In this document: positions 20,957-32,002 of the stretch, piece by piece
Layout of the letters: each line of letters opens with the position of its first letter
Position numbering within the stretch: position 1 is the first letter of the stretch
DNA from: Heterocephalus glaber
Taxonomy: Eukaryota; Chordata; Mammalia; Rodentia; Bathyergidae
Length of the DNA: 64,000 nucleotides
NCBI RefSeq assembly: GCF_000247695.1
Contig: NW_004624751.1
Coordinates: forward strand, 21,539,564 to 21,603,563
Direction of reading: 5' to 3'
The notes under the pieces: generated by a model
What the model was told of the DNA's origin: nothing
Databases searched by the model: none
The model's input: only the letters and a program-made list of their open reading frames with translations
Position numbers and translations under genes: made by a program

Positions 20957-21056
20957 CAAAATAAAAATAAAAGTAGATCTTCAAGTATATCAGTACAATG
21001 CATATTACAGTGCAGCAATCATTCTGTTTTGGAACACGTCATGTACTGGTGTTAAG
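20957..21056. repeat. Composite copy of two upstream segments
   Basis: 20957-21024 aligns with 20103-20174 (shared TAGATCTT, AGTACAAT, GTGCAGCAATCATT). Directly joined to it, about 21022-21056 aligns with 19816-19850 (31 of 35 bases, ending ATGTACTGGTGTTAAGCT). The two source segments are 250 bases apart and in the opposite order. Confidence 0.8.
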
Positions 21057-21109
21057 CTATAGCATATAGTTTACATGAAGCAAAAGTCAGCACAGATATC
21101 AATGAAAGG

Positions 21110-21235
21110 TAGTGTTTAATTCAATCCAATGAGCATCAAGTAAGGGCTTATTGTGCACTTAGCAATATTTTAGTTACTGAGAATACAAAGATGAGGAAGG
21201 GATCATCTCTGTCTTCAAAAGATTGAAAAGTAAAT
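21110..21235 (-). mobile_element. L2/MIR-like 3' tail
   Basis: GGGCTTATTGTGCACTTAGC followed by TTAGTTACTGAGAATACAAA and ATCTCTGTCTTCAAAAGATT: the complement of an L2-type 3' end. Diverged. Confidence 0.55.
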
Positions 21236-21456
21236 GACTGCAATGATTCAAAATGAAATTATTTCAATTCGATGCTTAGACTTACACTGCCAAAATTCAG
21301 TGTGAATTACTTTTTAAAAATTCTGATGTAATATAAATTTGTTCAAGTCAAGTCAACAAACTCACTGTAATGTAAGGGACTGTAGAAGAAGTACATGATA
21401 AGATGCAGTGCCAGCTCTCAGACTGTGACCCAGCTTCCCATAAGAATACCAGAAGG

Positions 21457-21541
21457 GGGGCCAGGGATTTAGTTCAGTGTTTCCACTTCCTGCCTCGCAA
21501 GCCCAAGGTCCAGGGTTTGATCCCCGGTACCAAAAAAAAAA
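21457..21541 (+). mobile_element. ID-type SINE with perfect 15-bp target duplication
   Basis: Body GGGCCAGGGATTTAGTTCAG (A-box) through GGTTTGATCCCCGGTACC and an A-tail. The 15 bases AAGAATACCAGAAGG at 21442-21456 recur at 21542-21556. Among the youngest-looking insertions here. The open frame 21477-21704 starts inside it and is not a gene. Confidence 0.97.
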
Positions 21542-21556
21542 AAGAATACCAGAAGG

Positions 21557-21999
21557 AAAAGCTATGATATTGAGTGTGATAAATACTCTGCCAAGGGAAG
21601 AATCATTTGTAATTTATAATGAGTATATTTTATCAATAAGAAGTATTGATAGCTTCCAATACCTGAATTTAGGGCCTGAGTTCATTAAATTCCCTTGGGA
21701 TTGAGCCTGGGGATCTTGTAGAATAATAACAGTTATGTCCTGTGATCATGAAACTGTCAGAAAGAGGTCAAGATGATTTTAAATGAGATTTTGGTCTGTA
21801 ATTTCTTCTACAACTTGAGACACTAATGTTGACTCAAAAGTAGGAGGTAAGTGTAAACAAATCAGCTTTGAAATTAGAAAGAAAAAAAAGATGAGATGGT
21901 TCAGATCATGTGAGACCAAAAGATGATATGGAATCAGAACAAGCGATCATTTCTTCCTCTGTGTTTCTGCTCTGACCACAGCACCTACCATGGTTCTAG
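21557..21999. other. Unique sequence
   Basis: No gene or repeat recognised. Confidence 0.4.
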
Positions 22000-22157
22000 A
22001 TTTTTTTTTCTAGTTACTGAGGATTGAGCCCAGGAAGTGCTAAGCAATATTTCCAACGCTTTTTATTTTTATTCTTTAAATTTTAAAACAAGTTCTCATT
22101 AAGTTGCCAAACTGGCCTTGACTTTGCTATCCTTCTGCCTCATCCTCCCGCTTCATT
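22000..22157 (-). mobile_element. B4-like composite SINE (ID + B1)
   Basis: T-run, TTACTGAGGATTGAGCCCAG (ID part), AAGTGCTAAGCAATATTTCC, then TTCTCATTAAGTTGCCAAAC, TGGCCTTGACTTTGCTATCC and GCCTCATCCTCCCG (B1 part). Older and more diverged than the simple ID copies. Confidence 0.8.
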
Positions 22158-23179
22158 TTTGATAGATCTTCAAGATTCTTAAATGCAAAAATATTGTTTG
22201 ATCGTGTTGGATAAAACAGTGGTCTAGAGATCAGAGTTGATGTGAGAGTTGATCTTACACATTATTCTTAACAGATATTTGTCAAACACATTAACAAATG
22301 TGAAGTAGTGGGAAAGAAAGACCACTGAATGAAGCTCACTGAATGTATCCTGGCCATCAATGTTATACTAGTTCATACAGTATCAAACCACTGATACTAC
22401 TGAAGAGGGGAAAAACAAGAGGAAAGGAGAGAATAGTCATGATGAAATCAAAAAACAAAGACAACAGTCAAGGAGAAACAAAAGCCTAGAAGTAGTTGTA
22501 AGCATTTAAAATTTTCCTATGCCATGAGATTGTGGGTGATGCTTTCTATATGTTTGAATATTTTCTATATATTCTATAATTTCCACTTTTCTAAATTTAG
22601 CATGTTTTAGCTTTACAATAACCTTGTGAGTGATAAAATTAATTATATATGATTTTTTCCTTTGACTGCTAAAGAGAGTAAAACCAACTGTATAGAAACT
22701 TTAGCAAGTATACAAATTATTGCTTGGCTGAGTTGTTATGAGAGAGGCCACATCACTTACCTGAATGAAATGGAAGTATGTTGAATATATGCTAATTCAC
22801 TCTGCAAAAAATAGTGCCAGTCTATCTTGTTTATAATTACATTTATTATAGTATCAGTGAAACAGATAATAATCATTTCATATATTTGCCAGAATACATA
22901 GATTGTTTTGCAAAAGATTTTATAAATGAAAATTTTAATTTAAAATGTAAAATGTATACCATTTGCAAGTAAATCCACAATATTCCTAGGGGTTTATATT
23001 TCTTTAATTTTGGAAATATTTGTTAAAGTTATGTTTCCTTTTTATAAATGAATATAACTTTGCCTCCAGAATGTCTGATTTTTGTTATATACTCTCCAGA
23101 ACCACTTTGCAGATTATCATAATCAAATCTATTTTTAATGCTTAGAATGTATTAGTATTAATTAGTGCTCCACCTTTCC
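22158..23179. other. Unique AT-rich sequence
   Basis: No gene or confident repeat seen in about 1 kb. Confidence 0.4.
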
Positions 23180-23269
23180 TTTTTTTTTTTTTTTTTGGTA
23201 CCGGGGATTGAACTCGGGTCCTTGCGGTTGTGCAGCAGGCGGCGAAACCACTGAGCTAAATCCCCGGCT
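23180..23269 (-). mobile_element. ID-type SINE
   Basis: Pure 17-base T-run, GGTACCGGGGATTGAACTCG, GCAGCAGGCGGCGAAACCAC and TGAGCTAAATCCCCGGC. It keeps several CpGs, so it is young. A TTTCCTTTTT word occurs on both sides. Confidence 0.95.
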
Positions 23270-23474
23270 GCATTTCCTTTTTGTTTGTAACATTCAATCT
23301 CTGGAATAAATTTTGAAATCCATATCCCCAAACCTTTAATTAGGCCTTTATTTAACTAAGTTAGTAAGTTAAAATCTGATAAAAATCATAAAGGTTTTCA
23401 ATATTATTCAAAGAAAGTTGTTACATCTAAAGGGTCTACTCCCTAGTTTGTGATCCCTAAATTTAAGAATTACT

Positions 23475-24480
23475 TTTGTCAACACATTCATGAGTGCTAG
23501 ACAGAAGGTACATTAGGCATTTGAAAAACACAAAGCTTAATGTGGAATAGACATTGCTTGTAAGAAGGATTGAGTTTAGTTGAGAAAAACAAGACATGAA
23601 AACACATGCATTTAAAATGAGGGAAAGTGATAAAGACTACAAGAGAAGTGCCATGGAAATAAGAGAAGGGAAAAAGAGATTAAACAGCATGTGAGCTAGA
23701 ATTGGGTGAGTAAGATAAAGCTATCTGAAGATAGATATGACAAGCAGTACAGCTATGAGCTCTTATCTGTCATATCAAATTCTAACTATTGGTTTACATA
23801 TGCATTCCTATGCTACTAGACAAAGAAATTTACAAGCCAGAACCAGGTCTTATCCCCTTCCTACATTCTCAGCAACTAGGACAGTGACCAAAATAACACT
23901 GATCCCTATTTGTTGTGTATTGAGTGACAAGAAGGTAAACAAGTTCAACAGTGGCAAATCCTGGGAGCCTTGGGGAAGGGGAAGGGCACCTTGTCAAGCA
24001 GTTGTGAGCTCAATCTGCAGGGTGGTAGGGGTGCAGTGAGAAGGTGTGAGAAACCACATGAGGAATCTCAGCTGGGGACAGTTATGCAAAGTTCTGGAAG
24101 GTTAGGTTTGGACTTTATTCCACATGTAATTGTCGAGCCAGTGAGTGGGCAGTTTGGAAGTCGGAAGAACATTGTCAGCACTAGGAGAAAGGCTTGGCGG
24201 TAGGAAGTGAGGAAGCTATTATTGCCTGGTCAGAGATCATGCTAATTTTTTATAAATTAGAGGTAGAAGAGGTGGAAAGCGAAGGTAGCAGGTGGAGTGG
24301 ACCTGTCACATGGTAGGATCATAGGACAAAGCAACCGAGGGAAATTTGGGCTCACAGAAGGAAGAAGATAACCAGGAAGAGGTGTTCTACTTCAGCAGCC
24401 AAGGAAGAAAGTGCTCATTTTTATGTGGCAAAAGTCTACCTGGGTAAAGGAGGCCTGAGATATCTGTTTGGACTGTACTG
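23475..24480 (-). mobile_element. L2 LINE, antisense 3' region
   Basis: Starts with a degraded 'tgagtgctagacagaaggtac' tail complement, AATGAGGGAAAGTGATAAAG, then GGTTAGGTTTGGACTTTATT, GAAGCTATTATTGCCTGGTC and further L2 3'-region words. A part at 23790-23930 looks like an L2 tail in the other orientation, so the block may be composite. Open frames of 77-100 codons here (23737-24203) are by-products. Confidence 0.6.
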
Positions 24481-24671
24481 GTGTAGAATATCCAACTTTG
24501 TGCAGACAGCATGTGATCCAAACAGTGCTCAAGTTCAGATTTTCTACCTCTCACTAAGCGCTAATTTCAGGATTCAGTAATTTCATTCTGAAATGTCTGA
24601 ATGAAGGGCTCTGGTTTGAAATCTGCTCTTCAAATAAATTTCCCTTGAAATACAATGTAAGTAATACTTTA

Positions 24672-25031
24672 CTGTGGAATCAATTCCCACTGCCACTATT
24701 CCCCCTCAATGTTGAAGCTCTAACTCCTGATGTGAATGTATTTGGGAACAAGGCTTTTAAGAGGTACTTGAATTTAAGTGAGGTCATAAGTGTGGGGTCT
24801 AATCCAGTAGGACAGGTGTTTTACTATAGAAGAGGGATTCTCTGCTTGCACAATCAGGAAAGGCCATTTGAGGACACAGTAGGAAGCCAGGAAGAGACCC
24901 CTTAACAGAATCCTTCCATGGTGGCATCTTGATCTCAGACTCTTGCCTTCAGAGATGTGGGAGAATAAATTTCTGTTGTTGAGGACACCCATCTATGGCA
25001 TTTTGTTACAGTAGCCTGAGTTAAAATATAC
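24672..25031 (+). mobile_element. MLT1 (MaLR) solitary LTR
   Basis: AATGTTGAAGCTCTAACTCC, GATGTGAATGTATTTGGGAA, CACCTTGATC-equivalent (GCATCTTGATCTCAGACTCT), GGGAGAATAAATTTCTGTTG and TTTTGTTACAGTAGCCTGAG: the MLT1 order. Overlapping open frames on both strands lie inside. Confidence 0.9.
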
Positions 25032-26089
25032 AAGTTTCTATAACAGGTCAGTAAGGAACTTACAATCTTAAGCTTGCATTATTACCCCCAACCAAGCTAT
25101 TTTTTCTCCCAAATAATGAGTATGTTCTTTATGTCCATTTTTAATTTTGTTTTTTAATTTGAATTAACTAGGTCCTCTTAGCTCCTCACTGGTCAATAGC
25201 CTCTGGGATCATTGGGTTAGAGCCTACATCTTGTTCCTCATGGCAGTTACACAAGAAGGCACTCAGTTTTTCTAACTAAATAAGTCTTTGTCTAAATGTT
25301 GCTCATTTCCCAGTCTGGCGGTAGAGTAATACTGAACCTGAACCTGAGAAGTTGCTCTCAAACACCTCTTACCTGCCTTAGTGACCCAAATGACAGAAAC
25401 CTAGGGAATATATAGCAAACAAACAAACAAACAAACAGACATCAAATACTTGTAAATTGTTCCATTGAAGGAAAATATTAAGCAGAGCAAATGAAAATAT
25501 TTTACTTTTTATTTCTGTGAATCAAAGAAGTGAGATTTGATGTTATTAATGCTTCTTTAGAGTTTGATGTCATAATTTTACTCAGTTTTAATTTATAAGA
25601 GGATATGGTTTACCCTCTAATATTGCCAAATGATACTGATCTTTGGCTGAACATCACATGACTTCAGCCCTACTGCCACAACTGGGTAGTCCACTTCAAT
25701 TCCAGTGATTTGACTTCTGCCCTCTCCTTTTCTTCAGCCCTGCCTTATCAATCAAAACATGGAACTTCCACCTGTCTCTGCCTTAGAGACATTTTTGCAC
25801 AGCTAGGAAACTGCAAAAAAAAACCTCATTGAAATTGAAGACAGTGTAAAAAGTATATGACTGTAGAAACTTACTAAGAGGTCCAAAATTGCTCAGATTT
25901 GAAGCTAATTTTTGCAAGGGAAGATCAAGAGGAAGGAAAATTCACAATGACTTCTTGGAATGTCTAGCCTGATTTTTGTTATAAAGCCCACCTGTGCTAC
26001 TGTTTGTGAATGTTTACTGAGGATGGGTCCCTATGAGTGGTATTCATGAGATCAGTGGTGCAACCCTGTGCTGGGAACTCACAGACCAT
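25032..26089. other. Unique sequence with an (AAAC)n tract
   Basis: An (AAAC)5 tract lies at about 25418-25438. No gene or transposon recognised otherwise. Confidence 0.45.
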
Positions 26090-26430
26090 TACTGACTCAT
26101 TGTCTATTCATTTTAGATTGTTTCTATGGAGGATTTATAGAAACAATACCAAGGTGGCACCAAGGTGGCTATCAATGCTCTTTACAGACAATTTAGAGGA
26201 ATAAACCTGCAGTTATGCCCAGGCTGGCTTCCCTTGTGGACCTGGGGTGTAGTGTTCTAATCCTATTGTGACGTGATTGTCTCACCATAAAGTGCTCCTC
26301 AGAGGCCTGTAATTGGCGTACAGGTTCAAATTAGATTGCTGTGTGTTTAGGAAAGCTAGGGTCATTTCACATCCGTTCCTCTCATTAAGAAGCAGGCAAT
26401 GAAGTCCTCCATTACAGGAAATCTAATGTA
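26090..26430. promoter_or_regulatory. Candidate conserved non-coding element
   Basis: Non-repetitive block with TGACGTGATT (CREB/bZIP-like, about 26269), an inverted repeat CCTGTA-ATTGGCG-TACAGG at 26306-26324 enclosing an ATTGG (inverted CCAAT), and CAAATTAGATTG (homeodomain-like) right after. Regulatory role is inferred only. Confidence 0.25.
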
Positions 26431-27233
26431 TACATTATCTTTTATTATAAAGACCATACCTAGAGCATGTACTCACTGACACTAGCACACACATATTACC
26501 CACCTAGTCTTTCATCACGATAAGGAAGAAGACAATGTAAAAATGCAAAACACATTTCTGAGAATGGAAATTAAATATTTACCAGCAATGTGTCACAGAA
26601 CACTGACTCTGGCAGCTAAAACAGGGAGACAAAGGAGAAATCACAGATGAAGAATTTCCAAAAATTAGTTCTGCTTTCTTATAGTAATATTAGGACATCA
26701 TGGTAACCTGTCTCTAGAAGCCAAGAATCACTCTGGTAGCTATGCTTTCAGTATTAGTGATGCGGGTGAATGAAAGTCAGGTCTCAGAGTGAAATATGTT
26801 CTTCCCAAGTTTCCTTTCCAAAGCTCCAACCAAGTCTTCAAACCACTGACAACAAAATATAGTTGTTAAAGAATACTTTACATACACATGAAGCAAAGTT
26901 ATTCTTTGGAGAGTTAAAATGTAGGAAAAACTTGCTATTCTAGTGGCAAGAATAATAAAAATTCCACAACCCCATGGCATAAGTGAGTAAACCTTTTTCA
27001 GGTCTTTGCTTCAATTTTCTAACAACCATGGAGGAAAAACATACTTAAAAGAGGCTGAACTGAGAAAAAAACTATGTGAGTCAAAAAATGTAATATTAGA
27101 AAATGAAGAAATAAAGCAGTTAAAATGAATTATGATTATGAAATAAGAAAGGACATGAAGGATAAAGAATTAATAACTAAAAAGCGCAATGAGGATATAT
27201 TTAAAAAATAAATGAAGGAAGGGGAAAGAGCTC
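26431..27233. other. Unique sequence
   Basis: No gene or repeat recognised. Confidence 0.4.
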
Positions 27234-27567
27234 TATGATCTGAAAGTTTATGTTCCCTTCAAAATACTTATGTTGAAATTGTAATTCCCCAAGTGATGAT
27301 GTTAGAAGGTGGGGCTTCAAGGTGAAGTTATGAATAGGAGTAACATCGACATAAAAGAGACCCCAGTGAATGAGCCAGCCACTTCCACCTGTTAAGTACA
27401 CAAGGAGGCATTGTCTATATAGTATGAAATGGCTGCTCACCAGACACTGAATGTGCTGGCACCTTGATCTTGGATTCTCAGTTTCCAGAACTGTCAAAAA
27501 TAAACTTCTATTATTTATGTTACCTAGGCTAGATTTTTTTATTGCTGCCAAAATGGACTAAGATATG
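27234..27567 (+). mobile_element. MaLR solitary LTR, MST/MLT1 type
   Basis: ATACTTATGTTGAAATTGTA, GAAGGTGGGGCTTCAAGGTG, GGCACCTTGATCTTGGATTC, AGAACTGTCAAAAATAAACT and the end ATTGCTGCCAAAATGGACTA. A 116-codon minus-strand frame (27201-27551) is antisense to it. Confidence 0.88.
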
Positions 27568-27724
27568 TAGTAGGATGGAAATGAAGGTAGGGGAGAAGAC
27601 AAATTTTCCACTTCAAAAAAAAGGAATTGATTTGCTTTCAGATAGGTGAAAATTGTAGAAGAATATAGATTGACTATGAGTCCCATTCCAAGAGAATCTA
27701 ATTAGTACATGTATACTAACATAC

Positions 27725-27752
27725 ACATGTACACACACACACTCACACACAT
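27725..27752. repeat. CA-rich microsatellite
   Basis: Short CACATGTACACACAC tract with interruptions. Confidence 0.85.
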
Positions 27753-27821
27753 TTCTCTGGAATGTAAATCCAGCTCCTAGCTGTCAACCATAAAAATGAA
27801 TCTCAGAGACAATTGAGGTCC

Positions 27822-28686
27822 CTATTATGGGTTGCATTGGATCCATTCCCCAATATTTCAGAATCCTAATCTCCAGTAGTTCAGAATGCAGCTGTATTTG
27901 GACACTGGGTACTCAGAGAGGTAATCTAGTTAAAATGGGGTTATTGGAGTGGGTCCCAATCTCAAGCGAATGTTGTCCTTATAAAATAATAAATCTGTGA
28001 GTACAAACAGACATAGTAGAGGGGAAATAGGGTGATGAGACATGGAGGATTTGGTCATCTAGACACCAAGGAACAGGTCCTTCCTTCATGGTCCTTGGAA
28101 GGAACCAAGCTTCCTAACCCCTTGATCTTGGACTTCTGGTTTGTGGAAATATAAGAAAATATGTTTCTATTGTTTCATGAATGAACCTGAAGGACATTTA
28201 GTTCAATGAAATAAGCCAGGCACCAAAGAGCAAGTACCATGTGATGTCACTTATATGTGGAATCTTAAAAAGTCAAACTCATAGAAATAGAGAGTAGAAT
28301 GATGAATACCAGAGGTGGGGCAGAGGGGAAGAAGGGAGTAGGAAGGGAGATGAGAAGATGCAGTGCAGGGGATATAAAATTTCAGATAGGAGAAACATGT
28401 TTTGAAGGTCTATTCCATAGCATTGTATCTATAGTTAATAATAATGTGCCGTCTATTTCAAAATTGCTAAATGAGTAGATTTTCAATATTCTCACTGCAA
28501 AAAATGCAACATGATGGATATTTTAAGCTTGATTCAATCATTACATAATATAACATATATCAAAACATCACACTATGCCTCATAAATATATACAATTTTT
28601 ATTTGTCAATTAAAAAGAATAAATAAATTTATTTCTGTTATTTAAGCCTCTTGGTTTGTTATGGAAACCCTAGTGAGTTAATACAA
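27822..28686 (+). mobile_element. MLT1 LTR split by an L1 insertion
   Basis: Left part 27822-28175 runs from ATTATGGGTTGCATTGGATC to the ATAAGAAAATATGTTTCTAT region. Right part 28632-28686 carries the LTR 3' end (TTTAAGCCTCTTGGTTTGTT through GTGAGTTAATACA). Together they make one LTR interrupted by 456 bases of L1. Confidence 0.88.
28176..28631 (+). mobile_element. LINE-1 3' end inserted in the MLT1 LTR
   Basis: 5'-truncated L1: GACATTTAGTTCAATGAAAT at the left (ORF2 end), then 3'UTR, and a 3' end ATATATACAATTTTTATTTG with an A-rich tail. The host bases TTTCTATTGTTT (28164-28175) and TTTCTGTTATTT (28632-28643) are the probable, slightly diverged target duplication. Confidence 0.9.
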
Positions 28687-30112
28687 CATAGCCTCATAGT
28701 CCAGGAGTCTGACTTTCAGTTGATCAGTCCTTTAGCACTTCTCTCCCAACCTTCCCAATTCCTTGGGTGTTCCTTCAGGAGACTCTTTAACATGAACCTC
28801 AGGTCTGCAGATGCTTGGCCTTCTGCACAGCAACCTCTGAATTCTTTTCTTCTTGTTTGCTTGTGCACATCAAACAGACATAATTACCCAATGGCACATG
28901 CTTCTGGCCTACTGTCTTCAGGGACCTATGATGTTCAAAGTCTGCTGGGATGAAAGAACTTCCTAAGGTTCAGAAGCATAACCTAATACTAGCATCCAGG
29001 GAAATAACACCAAGCCTTGTCTGTAATGGCTACAGCCAACGGAAGAGCTCTCTCCATATATGTGCAGCTGTGATCATTTCCATAGGTCTTCAGTGGTGAT
29101 GCTGCATTCCACTAAAACATAGCAGCACAGAAAGTGGGACATAACAGCTGAGGGATTCATGGCAGGGTCAGTCTAGGATCTGTATGTGCTATTGCCGCTC
29201 CATCTAATCCCTGGAAAGCAGCCCCCACCACATCCCAACCCAAAGGTAGCTTTCTCTTTAGCATACTTTCCTTGAAATACTTAACATACTTTCCATAACA
29301 TATTTAACATACTCTAATTTTAGGAAAAGACTTTAAATATGCCTCTCACTTAGCAGCAGTCTTAGTGGCAACTGCTTCCTAGATGTCTCAGACACACTGA
29401 TCAAAGGGCATGTCCTTCCTGTCCTTTGTAGTTTGCTGAAAATAGAACAGCATAAATAAGATATGTGAGCTTGAAACTATCAATCTCATCATCCAGAAAA
29501 TGAGGGGAGAGTGTACTAGAAAATCTGTAGATCCCTACTGTGATAAGAATATTAGTGGTATTTTTGAGAAGTTGCTCTTTCCTAACTCCTCCATATTTTC
29601 AGGCTTGGAGCCATTCCCAAAGTGCTCCTTTATCAGCCCTGTCTGGCTTCATCAACAGTTCTCTCCAAGGTGAATGTTCATATAGCTCCCTCTGAGTCTC
29701 TTCTACAAGTAAAAGGAATAAACACTCTATACCCCTTTTGAAACCTTACCACATCAGTGGTTTAAGCGGATTCCTTTCACCACCAGAAAGCTCTGTTACG
29801 TAATGTACCTATTAGGCCAGGCAGAACTTCATCTGATGATAAATGATAGGTCACAGAAAGTTCATGCCAATAACAGAAGTAGCACACCAGTGTTACCAGG
29901 CCACACGTGCACAAAAGGATACAGGAGCCATCAATAATCATGTTTGGTCTTGATAATTATAAATATTATTAGCTTAGTAATAGTTACTGTCATCCTCTTT
30001 CTGCTGATTTAGTAAAGAGCAACTAATAATGATAAGGGGTCAAATGTACAACCAAATGATGGTCCTCACCCAGACACAAGATGCAGTTTCTAATGAGCTA
30101 ATAAATGCTGTA
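28687..30112. other. Unassigned sequence
   Basis: No gene or repeat identified. A 100-codon open frame starts in the LTR end and runs to 28953 without recognisable features. At 29262-29325 the word AACATACT(TTCC) recurs about three times at short intervals. The part 29880-30060 is AT-rich with CACACGTGCAC and TAATTATAAATATTATTAGC and may be regulatory. Confidence 0.35.
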
Positions 30113-30115
30113 TGT

Positions 30116-30116
30116 A

Positions 30117-30147
<31 letters not shown>

Positions 30148-30152
30148 TAGTG
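30116..30152. repeat. (TG)n microsatellite
   Basis: About 15 TG units with minor interruptions at the ends. Confidence 0.95.
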
Positions 30153-31920
30153 TGTTCTTAACCTGGAAAAATTAAATTTCCTAGGTGACATGGGAGTCAC
30201 GAACCACTGCACTTGCTTTTCTTCCTACTAAATCATAGGCCTACCATCAGCTGTCTTTGAAACTCCACAATGTAGCAGGGACTAGAAAAAGAATTCCCCT
30301 TCTGGCTGCACTTTGAATCTTCTTAAAACCTAATTCAAAGTATTGTCATTCTTTTGTAGACACAAGTCTATAAACTCATTCTCCAGATAGAAGTTTTGAA
30401 ACAAAACATGGGGACTTCTGAGACATGAAGGGCTCCTTAGTAATTAAGATAAAATAAGGATTCCCATGCCAGCTCTCTATTACAGATCTGTGAAACAGCT
30501 CAATACTTCACTTCACTGGGCTGAAGCCCATTCGGGCCATCAGGTTGAAAACTGCTGTATTATTATTCTTTGATGTCTACAGCTTAGTAGCACAAAGCTG
30601 GTCTCTGAGCACTTACTCTCTATAAAGACACTCCAAATGTTTGGCCTTTGGGCTGTAAATATTGTGTCACCATTGATTTTTAACATATAAAGTGTATTTT
30701 CCTGAATGTCAAGTATTTTCAAAGTGCAGGACCTCCCAAGAGCACAAAGTAGGAGGAATTAAATATGCCTTAAAAGCTAGAGCTACAAGCTAGCAGGGAA
30801 GAAAGGCAAGGTAAGGAGAAATAAATGTGAACAATATTTCAAGTATTGTGTTCTCTTTCATGGTTTAGTTTAGAATGTTACATGAAACTATCTGATTGTC
30901 ACTAAAGATATTTTACCAGAAGTACTATTATTTCCATTCCTTTGCAGTATCAAATGTGTTCTAAACACTACATGCAGCAGTATCATAATATCTCTCGGTA
31001 AGAAAGTTATTTTAAGAACTTCTCACTAACTCTTTATTCTGCATAATACATAGATGCAGAAATTTGGCAAATGAATAAGTTTTACCAAATCTACCCTCAA
31101 ACAATAAAGTTATATTTCTAAGCCACTAATGCCAAATACCCTGTTAGAATATCAAAACAAATTAGAAAGTAGAACTACCAGAAAATAATTCTGGGAAGTT
31201 CTTTGTGCATAAGTCTGTCAAATTTCCCCGTCATTTCCTGGCATTGTATTGAATACAGTAAGATTTAAACAAAATAAAGTGATGTCTTCTTTCTCTTAAA
31301 AAAAAAAATAGGTTCAGAGAAATGTCTTGAGCTGTATCCCAGACTCTGACACATTACTCTTTCTCCATCAGCCTCCTATGTCAATTCACAACAGTATCAT
31401 CAAGGAGTTCTGACCTCCTAGATGTAAGTCGAGATGTCCCCAGGGATTTGGGGGACCCAAGGGGAATATTCTCTTCCTTCAATCAATGAGGTCCTCACCA
31501 GACAGCTGTAACCAAAGTTAAGGGAAAGAAATCTTTTATACGAAGCACTTTTGACTTGCATTTGCCTGTGTAGAAATCTAAAAGCATGAAGGTTTTGTCA
31601 CCTATATTTTAAAATAAAAGGGATAGAATTTCATCAAACTTCTAAATTCCTTATTGCTTTATAATATGTGATGTAATGTGTATCAATGTGTAATGCAAAT
31701 AATTATTCAATTCAAAAGAGTACAAAATGTAGACTCTAGCTTGAAAATCAAAGAAATGAAATTGCAACATTAGATCATTGCTGCAAAGGACCAGAAGGAA
31801 GAATAAAGAAATAGATCTCTATGAGGAAACAAGTGAATACATTATTAAAAAGGTTAGGAGTAAATGCTAAAATTATTCTCACTAACTTCATTCAAGTTAC
31901 TAATGCCTTCTTTTATAAAG
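30153..31920. other. Unique AT-rich sequence
   Basis: No gene or confident repeat seen. A 10-base A-run lies at about 31299. Confidence 0.4.
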
Positions 31921-32002
31921 CTCTACTCCCTTACCTGTCCCTACAGTGACTCCCTTACCTACAGCTCTACTCCCTTACCTGTCCCTACAGTCCCTACAGT
32001 GA
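31921..32002. repeat. Nested short tandem duplication
   Basis: A 26-base block starting CTCTACTCCCTTACCTGTCC at 31921 recurs at 31965, a 44-base period. Inside it TCCCTTACCT appears again between the two, and the 9-base word TCCCTACAG is immediately doubled at 31982-31999. The copies are nearly identical, so the event is recent. Confidence 0.92.

Noticed and set aside
31921..32002. CRISPR-like repeat-spacer pattern
   Set aside because: Only two long units plus a doubled 9-mer, in a mammalian genome; a plain tandem duplication.
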